This document shows positions 22,691-32,603 of a stretch of DNA of 64,000 nt, piece after piece. Both the position numbers and the translations under genes were made by a program. A model generated the notes under the pieces. It saw only the letters and a program-made list of their open reading frames with translations, was not told the DNA's origin and made no database searches. Origin of the DNA: Euglena gracilis (Eukaryota > Euglenida > Euglenophyceae > Euglenales); NCBI GenBank assembly GCA_039621445.1, contig CP154955.1, positions 38,510,426-38,574,425 of the forward strand. Reading direction: 5' to 3'. Every line of letters begins with the position of its first letter. Within the stretch, counting starts at the first letter, position 1.

Positions 22691-23421
22691 TTGGCCAAAA
22701 ATGGCCAAGTCGAACAGTGGAAAAAGTGTACAAAATGGCCTAAATTGGCCGAAAAACGGCCGTATCTCGGGCTGGGCGGTGAGTTAAAGGGAAACCAAAA
22801 TCCCAATAGATACAGCGTTCCAAGGGCTTCAATTTAGGTCTGTGGACATTTCTTTTGATTTTGCATCATTTTCGAGAAATTTTGAAAACATCGATTTTTT
22901 GACCCCCCACCCCCCGAAAACGGCTAAGTCGAACAGAGGGAAAAGTGTACAAAACGGCCATCCGGGCCGAAAACGGCCGTATCTCGGGCTAGGCGGGGAG
23001 TTGCGGGGAAATCAAAATACCGGTGGATGGGGCGTTCCAAGGGCTTCAAATCAGGTCTCCGGACATTTCCCTTGATTTGGCTTCATTTTGGAGATATTTG
23101 GAAAATTGACATTTTTTTGGCCGAAATGGCAGAGTCCAAAGAGGGGGGGGGTGGGCCGATCCTACCCAGTTTGGACCCCTTCGCGCGTGAATAACTCGGG
23201 CCTGGCGGGGAGTTGGGGGTCAACCCCGGGTGATTCGGAAACTAGGAATCCAGTCGCTCGTGACTGAAAAAAAAATTTTCGGGAACGGGGCCGGGATCAT
23301 GGTGATAATCCGCCGGTTCCCGAGGTGGCCCCGAGGGGGGGGGGGGGTTCGGGGGGGGTTTTCCCCCAGTGGTAAGCTTCGCTCTTACCCATAAAGGGAT
23401 AAGAGCTCAGCGACCCCCCCC
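22691..23421. repeat. Right outer arm of foldback element
   Basis: The inverted counterpart of 8331-9107. It contains degenerate units with CGTATCTCGGGCTRGGCGG, CCAAGGGCTTCAA and TTGATTTTGCATCATTTT, then GGCGGGGAGTTGGGGGTCAA, CCAGTCGCTCGTGACTG, and finally AAGCTTCGCTCTTACCCATA and GGGATAAGAGCTCAGCGACC. Confidence 0.8.
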
Positions 23422-23950
23422 TATGTGTCACCCACCCCTAATTGTCGCCCCTCCCCCCCCTTGGGGGGTGACAATTGGGGGTGGGGGTACCCATGGACCC
23501 ATGGACATGTAGGGTAACTTGAGTAACCCCACCCCTAATTGTCACCCACCCCTAATTGTCGCCGGGGGGTCAAAACGCTCCCTAGGGGGTGCCATATAGG
23601 GGGGGGGGCACGTTGGGGGGTCGGCACGCCGTGGCGAGGTTTCCGGCTGGGGGGGAGGGGGTTTTTGGCGTGGCGAGGGGGTCCCGGATGGGGGGGGGGA
23701 GGGGGGCGCGGGGGTTTGCCAAGAAAATTGTCTTTGGCGGGCCTGACATGGCGTGGCGAGGGGGTCTGAAAAGGGGGGGGAGGGGGGGGTAAAATGGCGT
23801 GGCGAGGGGGTCGGTGAGGGAGGGGAGGGGTGTGCCGACCCCCCGTTAGTTGGCAGTTTTTGAACGTAGGGGGTGTTGGGGACGCGGGGGGGGGGGGGGG
23901 GGACGGGGGGGGGGGGGGGGGCGCGGGGGGGACGCGGGGGCACCACCGTT
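23422..23950. repeat. G/C-run and GTGGCGAGGGG repeats
   Basis: CACCCACCCCTAATTGTC occurs three times (about 23430, 23525, 23545) with an inverted GACAATTGGGGGTGGG at 23468. From 23620 to 23830 TGGCGTGGCGAGGGGGTC-like units recur. From 23878 to 23942 there are G runs of 10 to 18 broken by ACGCG. No gene is seen. Confidence 0.6.
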
Positions 23951-25005
23951 CTGGGTACCATGACCAGAGCGGTTTTTTTTATAAAAAAAAGTGAAGTTTC
24001 ACAAGGCATTGCCGTTTCCTTGGGGGCGTTTGGCCGGACCAACCCAGCTGGCTGGCAGACCAACCTAGCCGACCAACATGCCGGCTGTCCAGCCGTCCGT
24101 CCAGATGAAAGCCACTGTCGCTAGCCGCCTGGCTATCCAGACCAAACAATAAGCACGCTGCACGCAGTGATGGCGGGATAAGGAATGAATGTGTGCCGCC
24201 GGGCGACTAAGTTCGTCCAGGCCTAAGTTTGCCGGGTGAATGTTCGGCCCGAAATACGGCCCGCCTGTTGGCTTTAACCCGTAGGAGCTCGGACAAAAAT
24301 ATGCCTGCCAGAGGCACCCGCCCCAAAAAAACTTGTGGCCATTGAAAAGATGAAAATATCGCCAACAAAACTGGCCAGAAACATTGGCCACCCATCGGTC
24401 CAAAACTGGCCATCACAAACCCTCCAAAAACTGACCCATTTGCCAGACTCAAAAACTGCACCCCCCCCAATTTTTGGCTTTCTTGAGCAAAGAGGAAAAA
24501 ACAAGTTTCAGAAGAAAACGAGCATCTCAGGACAAAATGTTTCTGTTCAAAATCTGGCACCATTTGGCCCAAAACAAAAAAACCCACAAACAAAGCTCCT
24601 GCTGAAGGAAAAAAAGGCATTCAAACATGCATGCCAACAATTGATGCAACAACCACAGACTTTTCATTTAAATTTATTTTCCCAGACTAACAGTGGAAAA
24701 GAAAAAAACTGGCCACCACATCTGGCCATAACCTGTGCCCAAAACTGAGATGTGCTGGCCAGTTTTGGGCCAGCCAAAACTGGTCACCAAAACAACATCA
24801 GAATGCACCAGATCACCATTTTGTTGCAAACAAAACGGGCAGGCAAACAAAAACCTTCAAGCAGCAACAAGAGTCAGAAAATTATTCACACATTGGCTCC
24901 GCAACGAAAAGAAACTGGAGCAGTTTAGCAGGGACATGATCAGGTCCAGATTGCCAATCCTTCAGTGCCAAACGGTAGACTGGGGGGGGGGGGGTAGTGG
25001 GTAGT
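23951..25005. other. No gene seen
   Basis: The stretch holds a CCGTCC-containing block (about 24040-24130) shared with 27975-28085, and then ordinary AT-rich DNA rich in ACTGGCC. An open frame of 137 codons (24335-24748) has no recognisable domain and is not supported. Confidence 0.4.
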
Positions 25006-25047
25006 CGGCCGACTAGTCGGCCGACTACCCAATTGGTCCACCGACTA
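25006..25047. repeat. Nested GTCGGCCGAC palindromes
   Basis: GTCGGCCGACTAGTCGGC followed by CGACTACCC. The same nested palindrome recurs at 25224-25330, 27540-27580 and 27630-27680, usually beside CACCGACTA blocks and C runs. Confidence 0.6.
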
Positions 25048-25222
25048 CCCCCCCCATTGTGTACCCCCCCCCCATTGTGTACCCCCTGGGGGTAGCACCA
25101 CCTTCTCCCATGTCCCGCCAAAGAAAAACTTGCCCCCCCCATTGTGTACCTCCCCCCCATTATGTACCTCCTGCCCGGTTTTGGCCTCCCGGGGGGAGGT
25201 ACATAAAGGGGGGGGGGCATGG
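25048..25222. mobile_element. TA-flanked foldback MITE, variant left end
   Basis: This is the same interior as the elements at 7293 and 32604 (TTCTCCCATGTCCCGCC, GTGTACCTCCCCCC, GGGGAGGTACATAAA) and the same right end GGGGCATGG followed by TA. The left end reads TA then CCCCCCCCATTGTG, so CATG of the terminus is missing. Confidence 0.6.
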
Positions 25223-25379
25223 TAGTCGGCCGACTGATTGGTCGGTGGCTATTCGAAGGCGTGGGGGTAAGTGGGTGTCGGCGAGTCGGCCGATTGTGTC
25301 GGTGGCTAGTCGGCGGGGGGTAGTGGGAGGGGGTCACTACCCACTCTAATGTACTAACGGGTCAAAACCGCCGACTTTT

Positions 25380-25453
25380 AAGCCCCCCCCTGGTAAAAAA
25401 AAAAATGTCTAAATCACCTCAACGCCGGTCAAAACCGACCCAAATGGCTCCAG

Positions 25454-25484
<31 letters not shown>

Positions 25485-25600
25485 AAAAGGGAAGGAAAAA
25501 AAAAAAAAAAAATACAAGAAAATAAATAAAAAATTAAAAAAATATAAAATAAATAAATAAAAAAAATAAAAAAATAAAAAAAAAAAAAAAAAAAAATCCA
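25380..25600. repeat. A-rich low-complexity tract
   Basis: A runs with scattered AAATAAAT and GAAAAAGGGAAGG. The minus-strand frames here encode only phenylalanine-rich low-complexity peptide and are not genes. Confidence 0.8.
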
Positions 25601-25729
25601 TGTTTGGGCCACTTTTGACAAAAGTACACCTCTCCCCATTGAATTTTCAGTATACGTCAAAATTTGCACAAAAAAAGGGTCTTATCCCCCAAGTCTATAG
25701 CCAACATAGAAGGGATTTTGTTGAAACCG

Positions 25730-26480
25730 TGTATGGGGGCTCTGGTTTCACGCCCGAACCGGCGTCCTGGAAAACGGCGGGAAAACGGCGTCTAGGAGAC
25801 CCAAAATAAAAAGTGCCAAAAAGTGTCCAAAAGGGTTTGTAGACAGGTGGCAATCATATTTGAGCAGTTTTTGGGTGGTCTTGGGCCAAAATTGGGGGTT
25901 TTTGAGGAAAAGTTTCCTTTTGACCAATTTTGGAGAATTTCTGAAGTAGAATACCACGCAGCATGGCAGAAATCTAAGGCCATCTGCTGAAAGCCCTTGA
26001 GAAGAGCTTTCGATCGATGGGCAACATGGCAGCTGAAAAGTGCAATTTCAGATATGCAAATGGGGTCCGAAAAATGCGGAAAAACGCGATCGCTGATTTT
26101 GAGAGCGCTTTCCAATCTGGCTGAGTTCTGTGGGTACCAAGCGAAAGGTGTTGGCGGGACCTTTCGTTTGATATGCAATATGCAACCTGAGCTGTGGGAT
26201 TTGACAAATTAGGATGTCAAATTTTGGAAGACACGATCGCTGAAAATAAGCGCTGCGTGCAATATGGCCTAATCCTGTGGCCATCTGTCGAAAGTCCTTG
26301 AGAAGAGCTTTCGATTGATGGGTAACATGGCTTCCTCAGTGTGGAATCTGCCATTTTTGACCGGCGGCGCATTTGGGCCAAAGGCGCCCAAAACAGCCCC
26401 AAACATGGGTGTTTTGGGCGAAATTGGCCGTGATTCCTCGGCCGCCGGTTCGGGCGTGAAACCAGAGCCCCTAATACACG
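25730..26480 (+). repeat. Inverted duplicate of 29290-29780
   Basis: Blocks such as GAGAAGAGCTTTCGATTGAT, GGGTAACATGGC, GCGATCGCTGA and GGCTCTGGTTTCACGCCCGA appear here and, in reverse orientation, between 29290 and 29780. Internal order is broadly kept, but with many differences. Interpreted as a dispersed or inverted-duplicated element without a visible gene. Confidence 0.6.
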
Positions 26481-26502
26481 GTTTCAAAAACTGTGTCGGT
26501 TC

Positions 26503-26604
26503 GGGCGTGAAACCTGTGCCGTGAAACCTGTGCCTAGGACGCCGGTTCGGGCTACCGCCCGAACCGGCGTCCTAGGCACAGGTTTCACGCCCGAACCGGC
26601 GTTT
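26503..26604. repeat. Large imperfect palindrome, GGTTCGGGCG
   Basis: GGTTCGGGCGTGAAACCTGT, TGCCTAGGACGCCGGTTCGG and then their inverted copies CCGAACCGGCGTCCTAGGCA and ACAGGTTTCACGCCCGAACC meet around GGGCTACCGCCC. One side carries an extra CCGTGAAACCTGTG duplication. Related half copies lie at 25740 and 29165-29320. Confidence 0.75.
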
Positions 26605-26619
26605 GGGACACAGTTCTCG

Positions 26620-27185
26620 ATATAATTTGAGGGGGGGGGGTGCGGGGGGGGCGGAGCCCCCCCGCCTATGCCAAAGTAAGCCACAAAAACGACTTAGCCC
26701 CCGAGTATGTTGCCAACACAGAAGGGATTTGTTATTTGAGGGGGGGGGGGGCGGGGGGGCGGAGCCCCCCCGCCTATGCCAAAGTGAGCCACAAAAACGA
26801 GCCCCGAATATGTTGCCAACAGAGAAGGGATTTTGTTATTTGAGGGGGGGGGTGCGGGGGGGGCGGAGCCCCCCCCCACCCATGCCAACGTCAGCCACAA
26901 AAACGACTTAGCCCCCTAGTATGTTGCCATCACAGAAGGGATTTAGTTAATTGAGGGGGGGGGTGCGGGGGGGGCGGAGCCCCCCCCGCCTATGCCAAAG
27001 TGAGCCACAAAAACGACTTAGCCCCCCGAGTATGTTGCCAACACAGAAGGGATTTTGTTATTTGAGGGGGGGGGGTGCGGGGGGGGGGGGGGGCGGAGCC
27101 CCCCCCGCCTATGCCAAAGTGAGCCACAAAAACGACTGAGCCCCCGAGTACGTTGCCAACACAGAAGGGATTTTGTAATTTGAGT
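26620..27185 (+). repeat. Tandem repeat, about 110 bp, five copies
   Basis: Each unit has a G run, GCGGAGCCCCCC, CCTATGCCAAAGTGAGCC, ACAAAAACGACTTAGCCCCC and GTATGTTGCCAACACAGAAG. Units start near 26628, 26738, 26845, 26953 and 27064, and length differences are mostly in the G and C runs. A diverged copy of the end lies at 25676-25720, and GGGATTTTGTTATT with G runs recurs at 36810, 36965 and 41160. Confidence 0.85.
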
Positions 27186-28670
27186 CTCGGATTGGGGTGG
27201 AGGGGGGATTTTTCTGCCTCTCGTGATGCAAAACGCAGATTGCAGATTGCATTTCTAAAGGATTTTAATGTAATCCCTGTTTCATCATTGGTTTTTTACC
27301 CCTCCGGACCCCCATCAAGGGCCCACCGACCCCCACTGACCAAAGATTTCCATCTGGGGGTGTTTATTTAGGCGTAAGACACTTATTTGGACCCATCCGG
27401 ACCATTTCCGGGTGATTTGGGCCCGCCACAGACCATTTTTATGACCGCCGACTAGCCACCGACTAGATTGCATTGGATTTTGTTCAGGGGGGGGGGGGCT
27501 TAAAAGTCGGCGGTTTTGACCCGTTAGTACATTAGAGTGGGTAGTCGGCCGACTAGTTGGCCGACTACCCACTACCCCCCCCCCCCCTGTCTCGCCGACT
27601 AGCTACCGACTAGGACTAGTCGGTGGACCAATTGGGTAGTCGGCCGACTAGTCGGCCGACTACCCACTACCCCCCCCCCCCCAGTCTACCGCCTTGCGCC
27701 CAATCCTTCCAATGACTCATCCTCAATGTCCTTCCAACAACTGCAACAGAGAAAAATGAACATTCACTGACAGAATTATTTGGCAAACCTTTGTCACGGG
27801 GAGCTTCACAATACAAATCCAACGCAAAGTTTCACCAATGTCTCCTCCACTTTCTTTCACTACTTGATACTCCTAGCTTGTAATGAACCCTGCCAGGGGT
27901 CTCAGCCATGTGACATGAAAAAACACAAGCAGAAAAGCCACAGTAATTAGGAATAATTTCACCATCGCGATTTTGAGACCAACCTAGCCGTCCGTCCGTC
28001 CAGACCAAAATGCAACCTGTCCAGCCGTCCGTCCAGATAAAAGGAATTTTATCTAGCCGTCCGTTCGTCCGTCCGTCCGTCCGTCCGTCCGCACACCCCC
28101 CTTGTTGTCCCCCCCGCGTCCCCCCCGCGTCCCACTTTGCAACCAGAATTTTATTCTCGAGACAGCCAGCTGATTCCAATTTTCAGGCAGATTTGAGGTT
28201 GGTGATTCCTGATTTGGTGTGGGTGATTCTTAACTTGCGGTGGGTGATTCCTAATTGGGGGTGGGTTTGTCCTAATTTGTTGTGGTAGAATCCTAATTTG
28301 GCTAAACTTTTCTCGCAACAAACTCCTAATTTCACTGTCCCAAAAATGGCGTCTCCCCCGCGTCCCCCCGCGTCCCCCCCGCGTCCCAGACACCCCCTAG
28401 GATTGATCATGCCGAACAAACTGGAAGAAACAAATGGATGCACGCAAGGTCACGACCTTCACCCATCACAAGCGGGCCAACTGGTTTTTTGGGTACTTGT
28501 TCGCTATACGACCCCCACCCCCCAAATGGCAGAGTCGAAGGGTGAGTGTGCAAACGAGTACCGTTTTTTGTTGGGGCAAGGATAAATTTCTTGACTTCTC
28601 ACTTGTTTTTTGCAATGTTCTTTTTCCTTCTCCCCTCTTCTTTGTTTCATCACAGCAAGCATTACGGGAC
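27186..28670. other. No gene seen; repeats
   Basis: Contains nested GTCGGCCGAC palindromes (27540-27680), a CCGT microsatellite (about 28045-28090), CGCGTCCCCCC repeats (28110-28130 and 28355-28385), and a series of GGTGATTCCTAATTTGG-like units (28195-28305) whose inverse, CCAAATTAGGAATCACC, recurs at 45587-45700. No supported coding region. Confidence 0.5.
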
Positions 28671-28678
28671 ATTGCAGA

Positions 28679-29038
28679 CATAGCTGGCGTTTTTTTTTGT
28701 TTTTTATTAAAAAAAAAACGGGCAAAAAAAACAGCAAAAAAAACAAAGGGGAAAATGATGGTCCAAATTTTGCCTTTGATTGCAAAGGTGAACCAATCTT
28801 AGCTCAAATGACTTGAAAACCAATACTTTTGGTTGTCTTCAACAAGATGGTCAAAATAGGGCATTTTTCTGCAATTTTGGGATGTTTCAACTTGAAACAT
28901 CCCAAATTTGGTGTCTTTCTCTGACCGAGGATGGGCAAAAAAAGCTAAAATTAAAGGCAAAATTTTTTTTGCCCTGGACCCTCAATGGCGTTTTTTTTGT
29001 TTTTTTTTGACTTCGTTTTAAACGAAGTGCCAGCTATG
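28679..29038. mobile_element. hAT-type MITE, 8-bp target duplication ATTGCAGA
   Basis: The element (360 bp) begins CATAGCTGGC and ends GCCAGCTATG, and is flanked by perfect 8-bp direct repeats ATTGCAGA (28671-28678 and 29039-29046). Eight-base duplications are typical of hAT transposons. The interior is A/T-rich, with the small palindrome GTTTCAACTTGAAAC, and has no gene. A sister copy lies at 32052-32476. Confidence 0.88.
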
Positions 29039-29149
29039 ATTGCAGAAAAGCCTCTTCAAAAAAGGGACACCAAGGCACTTGGTGGGGACGGGGGGGACGC
29101 GCAGGGGGGGGGGACGCGGGGGCCCAACCCCCTTAGTAGGCTTCTGATA

Positions 29150-29780
29150 CGAAAACTGTGTCCAGAACACCGGTTCAGCCCGCGGAACTGTGTTCCACAA
29201 CGCCGGTTTGGGTGGCAGCCCGAACCGGCGTTTTGGAACACAGTTCCGCGGCCCGAACCGGCGTTCTGGACACAGTTTGTTGAAACTGCGGATTAGGGGC
29301 TCTGGCTTCACGCCCGAACCGGCATTCAAGGAATCACGGCCAATGTCGCCCCAAATGCCCAGTTTTTGAACATTTTTGAGCACCTTTTGGGCCCCAAATG
29401 GGCATGGCCTCGACATAGCCATGTCGATCGGCCGATTGAAGTTTTCATGCATCTAATGCCATGTTACCCATCAATCGAAAGCTCTTCTCAAGGGCTTTTG
29501 ACAGATGGCCACAGGATTCAGCCATTATGCACACGGTGCTTATTTTCAGCGATCGTGTATTCCAAAATTTGACATCTTAATTTGTGAAATACCGGTACCA
29601 CACCTCAGGTGCAATAGAGCATATCAATCGAAAGCTCTCCCCAAGACCTTTTCCTTGGCACCCTCAGAACTCAGCCACACTGCATAGCGCCCTGAAAATC
29701 ACCGATCGCATGTTCCGACCCTTTTCGCAAATTCCAAAATCCACTTTTCATCTGATATGTTGCGTGTTGTTTCTCGACGG
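29150..29780 (-). repeat. Inverted partner of 25730-26600
   Basis: Holds CGAACCGGCGTTCTGGACAC twice in opposite orientation (about 29150-29280), then GGGGCTCTGGCTTCACGCCC, CCATGTTACCCATCAATCGA and AAGCTCTTCTCAAGGGCTTT, all matching 25730-26600 in reverse order. Confidence 0.6.
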
Positions 29781-29789
29781 CGGGACAAA

Positions 29790-30130
29790 CGGCGCCGCAT
29801 AACATGTGTTCTCCTCTTTGCCTACGGCTTCTATTTTCATTCCCTGACAGTCCACCGGCAAACGAAGAGCAGCCGCAAGTGCCGCAGATGTTGCAAGACG
29901 CATAACCAGCGGACCATAATTTGAAGAACGAATCCGAACCTTACTGGTAAGACCAACGGTCTCAGATTCCTTTACATTTCCGATTCTTGATGGATGAAGA
30001 GTTCTTCGCTCCACACGTGCCAGATACCGAGCCATTTGACAGGTGCACTCAGACCGTTTGTGATAAATTCTCTTCGTATTTTTTTTTGTAGTGAGGGCAT
30101 CATCACCGGAGATCAGGCAGTAGACTTTGG
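29790..30130 (-). other. Minus-strand coding-like fragment, unidentified
   Basis: About 110 codons on the minus strand are open and of mixed composition, with basic stretches (KKNTKRIYHKR), CQMARYLARVERR and an alanine-rich end LATSAALAAALRL. The open frame continues upstream into low-complexity repeat, which is not credible protein. I recognise no family. It may be a fragment of a transposon protein. Confidence 0.25.
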
Positions 30131-30154
30131 TCATTTTGACCCCCCTCCCCCCCC

Positions 30155-30548
30155 CCCTATGGTGAAGTTCACCGTTTGAAAGTTCACCAGGGGGTCCCGG
30201 AACCCCACCCCCCCCCCCCCTCTGCCTAACCCATCGGTGAACTTCACCGGTGAAGTTCACCAAGAGAGCACTTTTTTGGCCAAAAATGGCCAAAAATGGC
30301 ATTTTGGGCAAGTTTTCGGAAATTTCGATAAAATTCCATGAAGCATCAACCTCAAAATGACCATTTTGAGAGGAAAGGAGCAAAATTTTACCCATGAAAA
30401 TTTCACCCCCAACCATCAAAATGGTGAAGTTCACGGGTGAACTTCACCGGTGAAGTTCACGGGTGAACTTCACCGGTGAACTTCACCGCCGAAAGTACCC
30501 CCCCCCCTCCCCCCCGGTGAATGTTCACCGGTGAACTTCACCGGGGGG
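30155..30548. repeat. GGTGAAGTTCACC palindrome cluster
   Basis: Units of GGTGAAGTTCACC and GGTGAACTTCACC, each a palindrome or near-palindrome, occur at about 30160, 30176, 30230-30262, 30422-30490 and 30518-30543. They alternate with C runs and AT-rich DNA. The block from 30422 to 30490 is almost pure repeat. Confidence 0.75.
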
Positions 30549-30639
30549 GGGTCCACAGCCCCCCCCCACCCTGCCTAACCTCCACCGTCCACGGCAACGT
30601 GGGCCTGACGCAACACATGTTTCCACTTGAAGACAGAGG

Positions 30640-31016
30640 AATATGACGATGGGCCTGGAACGGCGCGGAACGTTGCATAGTGGTCACCCTAGGCAACCTT
30701 TTGCGCCCCCCCCCCCTAGTGATGAACATGCTGTGCTTAATCAGGACCTCTCTGCTGTCCATTCTACCGCCGAGCAACGTTCCGCCCTAACGACCAGCGG
30801 CTCTGCCCAACCCCCTATTCCAGACTCTGCCTCCCAACTCCTTATCAAACAAGAAAAATGCGGTTTTTGTGGGGTCTGTGTTCCCCCAAAAAAATCCAAA
30901 TTGCGTGGAGATGAAAAAAGTGGAGTGTGACGCCTGCGGTCTGGCCTACCACTTTCATTGCCAGGATCTACGGCGTCCACCTAAATATTGTTCCCTTTTT
31001 GTGTAAATACTGCCGT
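30640..31016 (+). pseudogene. PHD-finger protein relic, copy 1
   Basis: A frame from 30643 encodes a Ser/Pro-rich stretch leading into QEKCGFCGVCVPPKKSK. After a frameshift in the AAAAAA run near 30918 the next frame reads VECDACGLAYHFHCQDL followed by RRPPKY. After a further +1 shift at a T run, LCKYC follows. Taken together these give the C4HC3 spacing of a PHD finger (two Cys pairs, His-Cys, final Cys pair), a fold that usually reads histone tails. The copy at 38100-38666 on the other strand shares the same residues, so this is a repeated, probably transposon-borne gene. The sequence stops abruptly at 31016, where an arm fragment of the satellite element begins. Confidence 0.6.
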
Positions 31017-31200
31017 TTAGACCCCTTTGCGCATGAATAACTCGAGCCTGGCAAGGAGTTGGGGGTCAAACCCTGGTGATTCGGAAACTAGAAATCCAAT
31101 CACTCGCAGCTGAAAAAAAATTACAGGAACCGCGCTGGGATCATGGGATAATATGTCGGTTCTCCTGGTGGCCCCGACCCGGTGGGGGGGGGGGCTGGGA
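31016..31200. repeat. Fragment of foldback-element outer arm
   Basis: Matches the right arm (about 23176-23340) and 53285-53460: ACCCCTTTGCGC, GGCAAGGAGTTGGGGGTCAA, TGATTCGGAAACTAGAAATC and GGGATCATGGGATAAT. It directly abuts the PHD relic and lacks the terminal GCTCTTACCC block. Confidence 0.75.
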
Positions 31201-31599
31201 ACAGTTTTTTTCAAGCCGTGTTGTGGTCATGAACACGGATTTCAGGGCAGACATCCGCGGCCAGCCACGAATTTCAGGGCAGGCATTTGTGCAGCATTGC
31301 GGTGAAAGAAATATTGAAATATTTCACTTGAAACATTTCATGAAATTTCAGAATCTATTTTCCCCTCGGTGAAAGCTTTGAAATATGGACTCTTCCTGTC
31401 GAATAGGAAAAATGGCGAGGTCTTGGTGGATCCTTCATGGATGTAAAAGTAAAGGGAAAAGTCAAAGGAAATATTTTTCATTTTCGAAATATTTCCGAAA
31501 TGAGATATATTTTCCCAATCTTTCAAAAGATACCCAAAGCCACATTTGTGGCCAACCACAAATTTCAAGCTAGCAGGTCCTCAACAAGTGAGGCGTTCA

Positions 31600-31835
31600 A
31601 AAAGCACTCTAACCCCCCCCCTTATAGAAGCACGGGGCCGTTACAAGCACAGGTCCAAATAAAAGCGCACCCCCCCCCGCCGAAGGTGGCGGCCCGCTAC
31701 AAGCGCACACCCCCATTTTGATGGGATTTCTAAAGGAAATCAACAAAAATTGTGCAGCTAGGGTCCAATAGAAGCGCACCCCTTGCTGTCGGAGGCGGCG
31801 GTCCGCTATAAGCGCACCCGTGCTTCTATTAGGGT
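31600..31835. repeat. Degenerate AAGCGCACCCC repeats
   Basis: Two related blocks, about 31650-31720 and 31770-31830, share AAGCGCACCCC, GTCCRATARAAGCGCAC, GGCGGCGGTCCGCTA-like sequence and TATAAGCGCACCC. No gene. Confidence 0.5.
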
Positions 31836-31939
31836 GGGGGTTACAGCACACAGAAATGGAAATGAACAGAAACACAAGCCACCAGCCTGGAACATAGGGA
31901 GGCAGGAACATTTGGTAGGATCGATCGGCCCACCCCCCT

Positions 31940-32600
31940 TTTTAAGCCCCCCCCCTTTGGACTGTACCATTTCGGCCAAAAAAATGTCAATTTTCAAAAT
32001 ATCTCCAAAATGAAGCCAAATCAAAGGAAATGTCCGGAGAGCTAATTTGAACATAGCTGGCGTTTTTTTTGTTTTTTTTTAAAAAATGTTTTTTTTTGTT
32101 TTTTATTAAAAAAAACAGGCAAAAAAAACGGCAAAAAAAACAAAGGGGAAAATGATGGTCCAAATTTTGCCTTTGATCGCAAGGGTGAACCAATCTTAGC
32201 TCAAATGACTTGAAAACCAATACTTTTGGAGGTCTTCGACAAGAATGGTCAAAATAGGGCATTTTTCTGCCATTTTGGGATGTTTCAACTTGAAACATCC
32301 CAAATTTGGTGTCTTTCTCTGCCTGAGGATGGGCAAAAAAAAGCTAAAATTAAAGGCAAAAAATTATTTTGCCCTGGACCCTCAATGGCGTTTTTTTGTT
32401 TTTTTAAAAAAAACATGTTTTTTTTTATATAAAAAAACGTGTTTTTGACTTTGTTTTAAACGAAGTGCCAGCTATGAATTTGAAGCCCTTGGAATGCCCT
32501 ATCCGGACATATTTTGATTTCCACGCAACTCTCTGCCTAGCCCGAGATATGGCCGGTTTCGGCCAACGGGTCAGTGTGTACACTTTCTCCACTGGTGGAC
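31940..32600. repeat. Outer-arm fragment interrupted by a MITE
   Basis: 31945-32051 and 32485-32570 together match the left arm (8645-8840) in the same orientation: CCATTTCGGCCAAAAAA, TCTCCAAAATGAAGCC, GGAAATGTCCGGAGA, then GAAGCCCTTGGAATGCCC and CCCGAGATATGGCC. The match is broken exactly at AATTTGAA by the 425-bp element, which proves that the MITE inserted later. Confidence 0.85.
32052..32476. mobile_element. hAT-type MITE, 8-bp target duplication AATTTGAA
   Basis: The element (425 bp) has termini CATAGCTGGC and GCCAGCTATG and perfect 8-bp flanking repeats AATTTGAA (32044-32051 and 32477-32484). The interior is very similar to 28679-29038 but longer, because of extra A/T-tract sequence near each end. 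The undisturbed target is visible at about 8730-8755. It carries no gene. Confidence 0.92.
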
Positions 32601-32603
32601 TTA

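Larger units (their letters stand above)
8331..23421. mobile_element. Foldback element of about 15 kb with internal satellite
   Basis: Both ends carry the same sequence in opposite orientation: GGTCGCTGAGCTCTTATCCC at the left and GGGATAAGAGCTCAGCGACC at the right, each bordered by a G or C run. From each end inward come a unique arm of about 0.75 kb, a satellite array, and a second inverted block ending at a central loop of about 0.7 kb. The satellites are unequal (about 62 and 15 monomers), so the symmetry is in plan, not in length. No transposase or other gene is visible. A shortened single-arm relative lies at 52105-53525 and scattered arm fragments occur at 31016, 31940 and 56985. The G-rich flanks hide any target-site duplication. 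Whether the whole moves as a unit is inference. Confidence 0.65.

Noticed and set aside
26620-27185. CRISPR-like array
   Set aside because: The units are contiguous tandem repeats with variable G runs, not repeats with unique spacers, and the DNA is eukaryotic.
29748-30434. Open frame of 228 codons on the minus strand
   Set aside because: Half of it is the GGTGAAGTTCACC repeat and G/C runs. Only the part from 29790 to 30130 looks protein-like and was kept as a fragment.
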